Assembly: GCF_001039355.2 (NCBI RefSeq)
Contig: NW_019774214.1
Coordinates: forward strand, 172,214 to 236,213
From: Lingula anatina
Taxonomy: Eukaryota > Brachiopoda > Lingulata > Lingulida > Lingulidae
Direction: 5' to 3'
Length of the DNA: 64,000 nucleotides
Positions 1 to 11,962 of the stretch are shown here, in pieces. Made by a program: the position numbers and the translations under genes. The notes beneath the pieces were generated by a model that had not been told where the DNA came from, ran no database searches, and worked only from the letters and a program-made list of their open reading frames with translations. Position 1 is the first letter of the stretch. Each line of letters begins with the position of its first letter.

Positions 1-103
1 CATTTTTTATCTCTCTATACGTACGTTGTCTAACTACATTACATATTTGTTTTGTTATATAACAGCCGTAGGGCAAGATATCCAAGTGCCTCATACTGTC
101 GCT

Positions 104-2229
104 ATGACTGTATCTGCTTTTATTCTGATGATGCTCCTGGTCACTACCAGCATTGCTGGCTACACCGTGCCAGAGGCTGATTTCCTTGTTCAGTCTGACA
201 CCGACTCTGGCGGAGACGCTGCCACCATCATTACTGTCCCGTCACCCTTTTCTGGCACAACCACCGTCAAGGTATCGGCTGTCATGGAGAGTGGTAGCAG
301 AAGACTGAAGCTCAGTTTCCCTACCACACCTAACCGATTGTGTCCAGGGTAAGACTGCCCTCTACCAAAGTCACAGAGATAATTTATTTCACAATATATA
401 TTCCTGACTGTTCATTATATGTATAAACTTAACTGTGAGGGGAAAAACGGCCAAATGCTACGTCATCTACCACGTGGTCTCACGTTAAGAGAAGGGTACA
501 TAGGGCGTCCTACTTGATCCTGTATTCATCTATGATGTTACTTTTTTATTAAAAAAATTGGAAATTATATCACTTCATTTGTATAATTATGGCACCTAAG
601 TAAATATACTGTATGTCAATATGTTGTTGTATCGACAGGGTACCATTGACTCACTTTATCAGTGAGTTAAGGAATGTCACAATGGAAAACACGACCATCA
701 CCATGGAACCTGCTTTAATTAATGGAGAAATGACGTCTTTCCCTAGTGAAATATGTGCGTAAGTGTTTAACGTAGTGGAATAATTAGTCAATGCAATGTG
801 TTATCAAAGCGTGAAATGGAATGGTGTTGTTAAGTCGTCAAAAGACTCAACCTCGAGTGTAGTATGGATGGGAATCACGCGAGATGGCTCAAAGTCTCGC
901 AAATCAGAGTGAAATCGAACGAAATTCGCAAATTTAAGGGACGGGGCATAATAAAATTGCAGATTAGCAAGCGCATTGCTGCAAGGAACAGAAGCTGATA
1001 GAATGTTTGTCTTAAAACACGCACCTTTGTATAAAAATAATATATTGTTTATAGTTTATGATTTAAAATACTGATTTATGAAATAAATCTACCTCACATA
1101 TAAAATATAATAAAATGATAACTAAAAGATCAGAAAAAAAGTATTTTTTTAAGTTTTGCATTCAGTTAAGCGTGGCTCGGTTCGTTTCAGATGGCGGATT
1201 CAGAAAGGTTATAGGGATAGTGCCAACATAAAAGGAATGGGTGTCTATGACAATTGGTGAGTTATTTGTTTTGTTAATAGTCACATGGCTGACAAGCAGG
1301 GTGAAGATCTGGCTGGGAGATTGCAATAATCCACTTTTACATATGACGGCTTAACTCCAATATTTCAGTTTCTCACAAGGCGCCTCCTTTAGGGATGCAC
1401 CGAACAAACCTCTGGACAAACTGTTGTTTTCAACCGTATGATATTCCATAGTTTTAAGTTGTAGAAAATGACACTGTTAAGTTTGTAAAATTGACCACAA
1501 TTATTATAATGTATTTGAATGAATAAAAAGGATAATCCATTAGGCGTTTGTGTTTTTTACTCACTGAATGTACTCGCATATGAAATGTGTCGTTTTACTA
1601 TGCAGTCGAGTTCCTTAACGGCTAACCTGTACGCCAATGACTTTAGTTACAAGTCACAGATTGGAGCATGAAGTTTATAATGTGGTCGGTTGTTATGTTT
1701 ATGACAAACATGTTAAGATTAGACGCATGTTTGTGTAGCGTCATGTAAGGGTCAGCAGTACATATTACGAGTTGAATTGTCAGCAACTGATTCAGGATAT
1801 GTAAGATACAGTTTGAGCATATAAATTCGATATGATGACTCATTTATTTGTGATTTTGAACTCAGTTTCGAACGAAAGTGGTTTTAAACTTGTTCACAAT
1901 CTCTAGATATACAGTTGGCTATTTTTACTATTGAAATGAGTGAATAAGTGTAAAAAATAACAGGAAGAAATTTTAAAAAAAATTAGGAATCACTATCGAG
2001 ATACTGCGACCTCAATTCAAGCCATATTTGTCTACTTTCCAGGCAGGACTCCCAGAAGTGTATCAACAAGGCTAACGAGGACATGACCTGCGTGGAACAA
2101 CTGCGAGAGGTACCTTGGCTCTTTCAGTGCCTGGGCGGCAAGTGCCCGGAAGGTTACACCGGACCGGCCCTGATGATGCTGAAAGTGCCCATCCCCATTG
2201 CCTGCTTCTGTCAGCTGATACCAGAATAA
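104..2229 (+). CDS. small secreted cysteine-rich protein, cystine-knot-like C-terminus
   Basis: Three exons join in frame with GT-AG introns: 104-348, 639-758 and 2043-2229, giving 183 residues. I chose the ATG at 104 because it opens directly into a hydrophobic signal peptide (MTVSAFILMMLLVTTSIAG). A likely splice acceptor at 63-64 implies an upstream 5' UTR exon. The mature chain has few cysteines until the last exon. That exon carries a CLGGKC motif and ends with ACFC near the stop, resembling the CxGxC...CxC arrangement of cystine-knot ligands (IL-17, Spaetzle and similar). There are NVT and NTT glycosylation sites. An AATAAA lies at 2278-2283, just after the stop. The ligand-like role is inference from the cysteine pattern alone; no family is recognised with certainty. 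It could equally be an effector or matrix peptide. Confidence 0.7.
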
Positions 2230-2837
2230 AAAAGGGAGGAAATTACGTCCATTTATTTGGTTACTTAAAAATATAGGAATAAACGTACTCTGCACAGGAC
2301 TGAGGTGATCTCGACTTGCGTGAAGTTATTTCAACGTCTTCATTTTGACAGTGAAATATTTCACCAGACAAATTCGATATGTCCGCTTCTTTGCAATACA
2401 GAAAGTCGCCGAAGATATTAATGCACCATCATATTCAGAAGTCAAAATGAGACAAACGATGTTTGGATTTTGAATATCATTATTATGTATTACCATAGCA
2501 ACACACGATATGTAAAAAAAAATATAAATTAATGGCACAGCGCAATAATACCTGACCACGGCAGACTGATAGACACAAACAAATCCGCAGTATACATGTA
2601 CTATCATTGGGTTTGCAATAACTAAGTTAACGAAAATCCATTGTAGCTAAATAGTGCACACAGATTGCTCATTGTTATATTAAAACGGTACCTAAAATGC
2701 CTGTTTACTTATTGGAGTTAGTTTTTTTCTGCTAATAAATAGCAGTCTATTTCCATCTACAACGTACCATACACGTATGGGAACCTCAAGGTTGTCCATT
2801 ACACGTATATCACACCATTCAATTCACTGAATCAAAT
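2230..2837. other. intergenic, convergent gene ends
   Basis: AT-rich spacer between the end of the secreted-protein gene (+) and the end of the next gene (-). It holds the probable AATAAA of the upstream gene near 2278. I see no coding signal in it. Confidence 0.5.
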
Positions 2838-4394
2838 TCAAAAACTAAAACCTTGAACCACCACGAAAGAGATCAAAATCTCTATCAAAACTGCAATCTG
2901 ACTCCAAAGCAGGCCACACCCGTTACAAGTGCCAGCCGTGATGTTAAGATAGGTCTCAAGGCACATGCGGATCACGTTGCCGCGCACAACGTACAATTGA
3001 TCATCTATGACGTCACCAGTTTCCGATCGGGTCAATGTATACGTAACGGTTCCATCGGAATCGATGCTCATTGCATGCTGAACCACAAGCGATCTTTCCA
3101 CTTCAAAAGTTATGACGTAGGGGATGTCACATATGACGTCATATTGAGTGACGTATGGCAGTATTTCTCTGTCTGTAGGTGGATTCGCCAACACTATGCC
3201 TACTTCTGTAAGGGATACCGAAATGTTTTCCGAGTTCCAAACAGGCATTGCGCTTTGCTCAAGGGAAGGCATAACTGCTACCAGTCGTTCCAAATCCACC
3301 TCGGGCGCTTCTGTGTCTCCATCTAGCGTCACGTTGACCTTACTCAGATAGCCCCAATATGCGTGCCGATCAGTTCCGAGAAGAAATGGTCTGAGAGGCT
3401 CTCGGAGAGTCACGCTTGACTCCGGGAGATTCAGTTTGGAGAGGAAGGAGTTTATTGTGCCATCAGCCGTTGCCTCTAAACCAAACGTGTCGCAGGTTCC
3501 CGTCACGGCTGCGCCAAATACGAACGAGACTGAAAAGAGGTTGTTGGTGCTTGTGGTTTGCCGTTTGTCTCTGGGCCAGTGTACCATGACGGGCGTGGAG
3601 TTGGAAAACTTTGTTGTGACGTGGGTCCATGTTCTACTGCCGAACCCCTTTTGTTGAATACCCTGCTGAAAGAGAATGCCGATTTTGTTAATAATGTGCA
3701 CACTTGGGAAAGCGTATGCAATCACGGGCAACATGGGCAAGAAAAAGGAATTGCTTACAAAAATTTCACAATCCATAAATGCCAAACTAAAAATATAGAA
3801 TATACACAACATAAAAAATGCACAACCATTCTACATTTATTCATAATCATAATCAAGTTTTTTAAGCATTATAATCTAATCAGATGTAGGAATTTTTACA
3901 TTTTTAACTGGCTGAAATGCAGCTTTTGAATGAAAAGTTTATCTAAACCAAGAAAGCGATAGATATTTGACAGGCGCAAAAAATGTATCCCGTACCTTTT
4001 GTCCAAAATCGCGTGCCGCAGCAGGTGGCTTTTCGTGCATTGCGCCCAGATCATTGACTTTGTCTTTGACTTTCGCGTCCATCGGTCGTAAATCATTTCT
4101 TATCTTTAACATAGACTTAGGCGTCTTCGTTGATGCGTTGGCAACCGAAAGGGGTTGCAGAGCGGTCTGGGAATAGAGTTTAGACCCCTTTATTTGTTTT
4201 TGGGTCAAGCTTGTCTCAACAGACTCGGTTTGAACAGTTGTTCCAGCAACGCGCGAGTTGCTACTGTTGGCATGGTGATAGATCCCGTTAGACAACACGA
4301 TGAAAACGACGACGCCCAGAAGAACTAGCGCGAAATACGCGCAGACGTCATCGGTGCTGTATCGCTCTCTGGGACGCCGAGTGTAGTTAAACAT
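2838..4394 (-). CDS. type II membrane protein with large ectodomain and hydrophobic C-terminus
   Basis: Two exons, 4394-3996 and 3665-2838 (donor GTACGG, acceptor CTCTTTCAG, phase 0), encode about 408 residues. The ATG at 4394 is the first in frame. The frame stays open further upstream but without an ATG. A short basic N-tail (RRPRER) precedes a transmembrane segment at about residues 18-36. A polar Ser/Thr/Lys-rich stalk fills the rest of exon 1. Exon 2 is the ectodomain, with several N-glycosylation sites (NST, NVT, NIS, NIT) and a hydrophobic stretch at about 386-405, ending three residues before the stop. Both ends are therefore predicted to be membrane-anchored, or the C-terminus is a lipid-anchor signal. 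I recognise no domain. The layout matches the next gene (6419-10025), including a phase-0 intron after the stalk, although the sequences do not obviously align. Confidence 0.6.
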
Positions 4395-6418
4395 GGCGTC
4401 TCCCTCTTCCTCGCAGACAGGAGAAAGGTTTGCTTGAGTAACTCTGTCACAGAGCTTTGAAACCAACTAGTACGAGGTATAATAGGAACACACTTCGGGG
4501 CAAATTGACAGGTTCTTGGATAATGTTCGCTGAAAGATCTCCTGACTTTGTCACATTAAAAATTCTTAAACACAATATACAAGACTGTGCTTTGTTTTCC
4601 ACCAGTCATTGCCAAATGCAAGATCTGTTGTGGTGACAGTTGAAGGGAGTTGCTGCTTATATTGCAATATCCCTTTGAACCCCTGGTTATTTTGTACAGT
4701 ATTTTACAAGCCAGTAGTTTTTGTTTGCCGAACCATACTGACTGGCTCTATTCTAACTGCTTGCGGGTCTCATTACTTCTTTGGTTGATTCTGAATACGT
4801 GTTGGCTTTATGTCATATGGCAATATACCGTCACCTACTCGTGACAGATACTTTCGGTTCATTTAGCTTGTTCCTGTGTTATTGCCTTTTGGATAACAAG
4901 GCTAGATAGATAGAGAAATATAGAGATAGACAGGTGAACGGACAGACAGACAAAAAGACAGACAGACACACAGACAGACAGAGACGCGGACAGATAGACA
5001 GAGTTTAAGGCACCTTGTGCTCGGCCTACTGCACTTACCTGAGCTGGTACTTCTCCAGTAGGTGACCACGCCCCTCTGTAGTTTTAAGCCAATCAGAGCC
5101 TACGTGGACACGCTCCTCTTTAGTTTTAAATCAATCAGAGCCTAGGGGACCACGCCCCTCTGTAGTTTTAAACCTACTTAAGCCCAGTGTCGGTCGTTCT
5201 CTCTTTTCATGGTGTTTGTCGTATAACTGTGAAGTGATTTGACGGGGCATGGCGATTTTACATTCAGGAAAAAAAAACATCCTCTAGGTCTAGATTATTA
5301 GACGAAAGCAAGCCATGCGGTGATGCGAAGGTTGCTTCAGGAAGAATCACTTCACGTTATCTGGTTTGTATTAATGAGATATACTTGCGATAGAGACAGT
5401 GAATTATTTACCTCCACATGTACGTTAATGGTCCACCATCTGGTAACCATAAGCACGCAATATTTTGTTTTAAGACAGTGCACTAATCGGGGCTGACGTT
5501 GAAGTTGCAACGTACATGTATCCGGGATAGGATACAGTTTGTTCCGACAAACAGCTAAGTTCTACGATTAAAGTTGTTGTTATTATTATTATTATTATTA
5601 TTATTCCATGCAGCCATGAAAGAAGCGTTCTTTATATGTTATCATGTAATTGTCAATGGTCAATTGTGAATGTCAGAAGCCAAACATGCCCTTCCTCCCA
5701 CCCTGACACATTATTTGTTTTGTGCAGTACCCCAGATATGATACACTTAGTTTCCATTGTCAACGTGCTTTACATATTCAGGTTTTCAGCGGCTTGTGTG
5801 CCTATATAGTACTACAAATTTACATTTAAAACACTTTTACATTTCGGGCGAACGATGTACATCACTTGTTTACTAAGATTCCATGCAAGAATATGTCGGC
5901 TAAAAAATGTAAAAAATAAAACAAGAAAGAATTTTTAACGTTTATTCACGTTGAAATCGTGAAGATAATTGAATAGTTGACTACAAGGAAATTCCCTTAT
6001 GTGCTATCAATTTCTGTTTGATACAGATAAATCTTTAAGAATATAGTCTACAATATCATCCTCATATCAGGATTAAAAACCAATAGGTACAGATGTATGT
6101 TTTCGTTGCCATGTTGCTTTAAATGTTAGGTTCTATTACTGTCGAACCAATAGTAACTCACGTTGTTTTTTACTCTCTCAAATATTCTTCAAATTTTTCA
6201 CAGGTAAACTACCCATAGTCCAAGCCCCCTAGAGCTGAACTCAAGGCATCTGACAAACAAATGCACAGAAAATGATGAGTATGTCCAAATAAACATTGCT
6301 GATATGGCAATCACTATTCGTTTTTCGAATCAGCACACGTTTTAATTTTTCTTTCAGTGTGCAGCGTAAATCGTGAAACTTTTTTTTGTCATGTAGTTCT
6401 CTTTCGCGGCATAATTTG
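4395..6418. other. intergenic region with simple and tandem repeats
   Basis: No gene seen. It contains a GACA-rich simple repeat (about 4928-4985), three 42-bp tandem units (5062-5187) and an ATT microsatellite (about 5578-5605). Part may be 3' UTR of the gene starting at 10025 and promoter of the gene starting at 4394. Confidence 0.5.
5062..5187. repeat. three tandem 42-bp units with CCAAT-like and GC-box-like motifs
   Basis: Units start at 5062, 5104 and 5146. Each contains a variant of CCACGCCCCTCTGTAG followed by TTTTAA. The first two continue into CAATCAGAGCCTA, and the third diverges there. The motifs resemble CCAAT and KLF/GC boxes, but a regulatory role is only a guess. Confidence 0.7.
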
Positions 6419-7451
6419 TCAAAAATGCAACACGTATTGTAGAAAGATAAGCATTACTACCGGTAGAAAAACCAACGCCATTGGCCCAAGAGTTGACCCT
6501 CGACATTTAATAGCCAGGTAGTCACTTTCGCATATAAACGCCACCTCGTCCCTTATTGTATAGTTTAAAGGACTGATTAACGTGTTAGTGCGGGCATTAA
6601 ACAGGTACTGACGTCCACGCCGACCATGAACTGCTATCCCAAAGAATCCCAAAACCTCCAAAGGAACAGAAATGCTCGCACAGTCTATGTCAGTGTATTT
6701 TGATATAACAAAGGGGGGAAAATGACCAAAACTTTCAATCATAACGTGCGTTAAAAACCCCTCTTTCCACCTTTGTTGAGCTAACATTTGGTCTTTGAAC
6801 AAAGGCACAAATGGTAAAAATCGCGAAAAGCTTTCTTCAAGAGAAACGAATGTGCCTAGGGTGTGTATCACTGAACGGTATCTAACATTCAGTTGTTTAC
6901 TGACGTTTACACTCCCATGTACGATTCTGTACGGGTTTATGAAGTAGAAACCCATGGGCGTTTCCTTATCCTTATAACATGTAGAGTGAAAAAGACCCTT
7001 TGGTTTAAGAAAAGCTGTAAACCAATTATTTTCTGTCAAACACCGGCCAATGTAGCTTGAAGTGGGCGGAACCTCGACATCCCAGGCGTACGCCTCTGTC
7101 GCCAAATGAGGAAAACGGGTGTAAGAGTCGAATGCTTTGATACATCGGTGCAGCATTGGTTGGTGGAACCGAGGGCATTCCAACGGCAGACATACGTCCT
7201 GTTCATGAAACACAATATGAAAGAGATAAGTGCATAAATAGATGTATACAAAAACTAAAGGTATGCAGATAAGCTAATTCACACATTGGGGCTATCGGAC
7301 GGATCCTAAACGACACGAACGCTAATTTGAAATCAGATGATGATTGAAGTAATTCAGTTTTGGCTATTTCTAGGTAATGTATTTGGCACATAAAAGTGTC
7401 ATGACGTATTCAAAACATGTTTGATGTGACCAACACGATATGGAATGTTAC

Positions 7452-7517
<66 letters not shown>

Positions 7518-10025
7518 GATTATCAACAATATGCTGTAGCAGTCTAGAGGAAGAGCCTCTTCCAATGGACTACAGACTCGTAATTTACATTGAATATTTG
7601 GACTGGCATTTTTGTTCTGAATGCTGCCTTGGCGTTTCAGCATTTGAGCGTTTTTATATCACGAGCCTTTGAAAATAATCCACTTACCAAAATTTGGTCA
7701 TAAACGTGGTCTTCTTGACACGGGGTGGATTTTCCTTCAAGTAGGTATCTTACTCTGTCCACGTCATAATGTAACTGCACTTGAAATTGTTCTGCCGGCG
7801 AAAAATCTAAAGTAAAAGATACACAATATAGCACACCACTGACGTACTTGCACCTTGTTATCAAGATCAAAGAAATATCAAAGATAGGAAATATAAAAGA
7901 GACTAGTACTTATAAAGCTTTTGTATAAAAAAAAAATTCAAAAATATTTTGATATGTGGAGTGTTACACGCACCCCCATCCCCACCCCGTCTTGCGGTAA
8001 ACATTACACTTACATTTCCTGGAACAGAGACTCAACCCCCGCAAGCCCTCTTGAGAAAGACTGTTGTAACAGAATTCCTTTTTCTTCGGGTGAAGGAGCA
8101 CGACACTGGAAAAAGTCACATTTAACAGGTTACACGGCCAATCTGGTTCCTTCGTGACTGTCACCAATTCCTCAACGACTTCCCTTTCACACTGCGTCAT
8201 TTCACAATAATTCTGCAGTTTGATGACGTGTTCATATTTGCCTGTATGGTTATGAATCACACCAGGTAAACATTCTCTAATGCGAGTGCCATGATCAATT
8301 AAGGTGTAACAGGAATCAGAGGCACGAAACTGGCGGATGGATCTGATCATATTTTTCACATCTTTATTACTTTCAGAACAATGTATACTAAGCGGTACTG
8401 GTTGGATATTTGCCATATTTAGGCCATGACAAATGGCGCAGAATATGTTCCTAAAGACAATACCAGTTTCCACGTGGTACACGGGACGCAAGATCTCGTC
8501 GTCATCGTGGTAAGACAGAGCGTTTGTGCAGAACTCTACAGCGGCGGCGCCATTTTGGCCATAGGGATAATCTGGACAAGAGTCAATGCCTCGCACCAAA
8601 CCTTTCATTCTAAAAACATCTAAATTTATACAACGGAGGTCTTCAATCACTGACTGTGGCAGTGTCACTGTACGGCGTGGAATTGAAGGGCACAGGGAGT
8701 CAGATTGGAAACAACAATCCTGGAAACCGTAGCAGAGGTCGTCCTGGAAGCAGCTGTGGTGGACGCTATTTACCAAAAAGGTCAAATATTCATCAGATTG
8801 CCATGACGCGGAGAAGGCAGAGTCAACTTCGTCCGTATGCTAGAAGGAAAAGAAAAAAGATGATTAGTATATATGATAAGTATAAGATACCGTACTAGTC
8901 TACGCCTTTTAAAAATATTGCAGTCCACTACTATCTGAGAGGGAGTTTAGACAGACCTTAATGTCATCCTTAACCTACATACTGTATCTGTCTTCTTTTT
9001 ACATTATAGCATACACGGACACATTTCATGCACTTAATATTAAAAAAAACATACAACTTGAATAGGGATTGAATACACAAACGCAATACCAGTAACAAAT
9101 AATTGATATCTTTACGTAAGAAGTGCAGGTATATATGTGTAATTTAAGGACCTATATGCGGCATTTTACTAGTAATAAAGCTGCAAAATTTAAGCAAACA
9201 GCACTATAATGTCCAAAATATCAAACATTATATTTAAATGAAAGTTTTGAAAAGATTTTGATGCTTGTCTTATAGCATCGTTTACTTTATTTTAGAACTT
9301 GACAAGACTTAAGACTGTAAGAAATGAGAAAGATTTCAGTTAATCTGTTTAGATAAAATTGTTTTTTGCACTGTACACCATCCCTGAAACTTAGACAAAA
9401 AGTTCACACTCGATTTTTCTTCTCTTCTGAAACGTATACTTACCGCATTTCGCTTAGAAATCGAACCTTCAGTCATGTTGTAACTTTTCGGGCATTTCAA
9501 CGGCTCGTTGATCGGAAATTTCTTCGGTTCCGCAACTGTAGCCAAGTTATCACCCTTCACCACCGCCACCCCCGCCGTCGTAACTTCCGGGTTTTCCAAC
9601 GATGCTCTTTCCGCCATCGGTTCTGGAACCGAAGCTGAGGCAGCAGAGCTCTGGTAGTGCACTGCCGCCATCGTGTTCTTTGGCATTGGTTTTATCGGCA
9701 AAGCGGTTCTTCCGGTCGTTACTTCGAATACAGTGCCCAGAAACGTTACAGTCTCATCCTCCCTCGGACTTACGGTCATTTTCCTCTCCCCTGCCGTCTG
9801 TGGTGTAGAGCTTGAATGTTCAGGAACATTGCTGGAAATGACCTCTTTCCCTGCTCGTCCTGGTTGCACAGAGGAAAGCTGAGAGAACCCATATAACATG
9901 TACACTACCAGAGCCGGTGTTACTATTAAAGTTATTCCCTGGACCACAAGGTACAGAAGCCAAATGTAGTCGTACACCGAGGTCCGGTGACGGCGATTTC
10001 GGTGGTTCCTTCTTGGCTGCTCCAT
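6419..10025 (-). CDS. SMB-like ectodomain protein, anchored at both ends, no 7TM
   Basis: Four exons join in frame: 10025-9444, 8839-8014, 7806-7688 and 7198-6419 (about 768 residues). The start ACCATGG is a strong Kozak context. A basic N-tail leads into a transmembrane segment (about 21-47), then a Ser/Thr/Pro-rich stalk to residue 194. The ectodomain opens with a somatomedin-B-like cysteine cluster (Cys 224, 230, 236, 237, 244, with DCC). It continues to FRNIFCAIC at 323-331, the 'YxNxxCAxC' signature that in many invertebrate proteins sits ahead of secretin/adhesion-like seven-helix domains. Here no seven-helix region follows: the chain ends in one hydrophobic segment (about 746-768) at the stop. 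N-glycosylation sites include NMT, NHT, NVT, NVS and NYT. The role is unknown; a surface receptor or adhesion molecule is a fair guess. The long exons and clean splice sites argue against a pseudogene. Confidence 0.7.
7456..7513. repeat. (TA)n microsatellite
   Basis: Uninterrupted TA dinucleotides inside the last intron of the SMB-like gene. Confidence 0.95.
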
Positions 10026-11004
10026 GGTATCCTCGCGTCTTCTCTTGGATGTAGTATTAGGAACACCTATGTAGTATACAAAACGCGTAATCTCTTAACG
10101 ATTCCAACCACTTCGTTCGGATAAGATGCTCCCGAATGTGGAAGTTTTTTTATCTTATCTGTGGTCGACAGAAATGTTCGGCTTCCCGCTCGGTAGTTTC
10201 AGCGTGTCTGCCAATCTCTAATTACGCCTAAGCTCCAACGTGTTGTAAAACAGATCCAGTTTATTAATTCGGTGGAGAAAGGTGCACGTGCGGTACATTT
10301 AGCTGCGTGTCGCTTTGTCATGCGTCAAAATTTAATGAACAACTCGGTCTCGTGGCTGTTACATCATCCGGCAGACCGTATATCGTTGTTATTCAGCAAC
10401 AGGTAAAAACGCAAGCAGTAAGAAGAGAGAGACAGAAAGAGAATAGGGTGAAGCACACTTGCAGGTTTTCGAGGTAAACTTTTGAAAAGAAAATCTGAAC
10501 ATTGTACACATTTTTATAAGTTAATTTGTTTAAAAAAAACACTTCTAAAATCTTTTATTTACTACTGAAAATATTTAAAGTGATAAGAGGCAGATATGAA
10601 TAAGACTAGGACTCACATCATCTCTCCAAGGTTGTAGCACTTTAATTCAATTGTTACCACACATTTTCAGTATAAACTTTATATAGCCAATAACATTTTT
10701 GTCTACCATTATATTTAGAATTTATTGTTTCTTCCAACCAATATTTCACATCACAGTTTTGACAGCACATTCTCCTGCAGTTGACCAAACGCCCGAGGAA
10801 CCTTCACATCTCTTGTAATGTTCTGGGACTGTGCGTGTATACCCTTTCATTCTATAATACGACATACACAGACGCTTCCATGCCGTGCTTTAGGCCAGGT
10901 TTTCCCCATGATACATCCTTTGGAAAAAATGACCTACATCTCCGATGTTCACTCTTCATGTCTTATATATAATCCATTCATATTTTAATATTTGACGTTA
11001 TATC
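10026..11004. other. intergenic region
   Basis: This combines the promoter side of the SMB-like gene and the probable 3' UTR of C2CD6. On the minus strand an AATAAA lies at 10726-10721, about 280 bp past the C2CD6 stop. Nothing else stands out. The 63-codon frame at 10781-10972 has no coding support. Confidence 0.4.
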
Positions 11005-11887
11005 TTATGTTTTCCGCGGGGATGATGCGCCACGTTCAGTCTTCTCTGTCGCATTTTCCTCCTCGGCCGTTTTCCGCTGCAAGAGCGTTGTCACCAGATT
11101 CCCCAGCCTAGAACTGCCACCAAAACGACTCCTGGGGGGAGGCCCTTGCCCTTTCCTAAGGCCCTGGTTGGTAGGACTACTCCCCTCTGCCGTCCCCGGG
11201 GTGACGCGAATGCTAGGGGGGTCTGGGGAGACTTTAGTGCCCCGAACCCTGGCTAAGGCCGAGGCGAAGGGGTTGAAAGATAGCATTGGGCGCCTGGCCT
11301 CGACTTTTTCCTCGCTTTCCACTGGCTGTTGGGAGGTTGGTAGAAAATGGATAATTATAGCACAGACAATATTAGAGCTCGTCGCGTGAATTTGGATACA
11401 CATGATGTCTTTACTAGAGTTTCAAAGAGACTGTGTATACATACTGAAACATTATGCACTTACACGTAATTTCCATTAATTCGTACCCTGCTCAATAACT
11501 CTAGACAGTCAGTTTCCATATTGCTAGTATGACATACTGAATTAGAATAGATGGATAAATATTTCAATATTTAAAGGGAGGTTAGGTTTAAAAACCTAAC
11601 CTCCCTTTGGTATATTCATCCTTAAGACGTACAAATGACGTCTCACACATCATCTAATCTTATAAGTAGTAAACAGGGTTAAAGTGAGAGGTTAAGGATA
11701 ACCTCAATTATGCCAAAGTAAAGGGTAATTTACCTGAACGCCGCCTTCTTTCCGCTGAGTTATACCTGAAAAAAAGGACAGATTTGAGCAGATGAGAGAG
11801 AGAGAGAGAGAGTGTGGGTGTGTGAAAAGAGAAAATGAGAGCAACAGAGAGATAATAATAAGAGAAAGAGAGAGAATGTGTGTGTGT

Positions 11888-11962
<75 letters not shown>

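Noticed and set aside
2853-3929. Plus-strand open frames over 3 kb
   Set aside because: Antisense shadows of exon 2 of the minus-strand membrane protein.
3665-4394. Similarity of the 4394 gene to TMEM231-like proteins (two membrane segments, large loop)
   Set aside because: The topology fits loosely, but I could not line up any conserved motif, so no name was given.
4395-4466. Upstream extension of the membrane protein frame to 4466
   Set aside because: The frame begins with TTG, not ATG; the ATG at 4394 is the first proper start.
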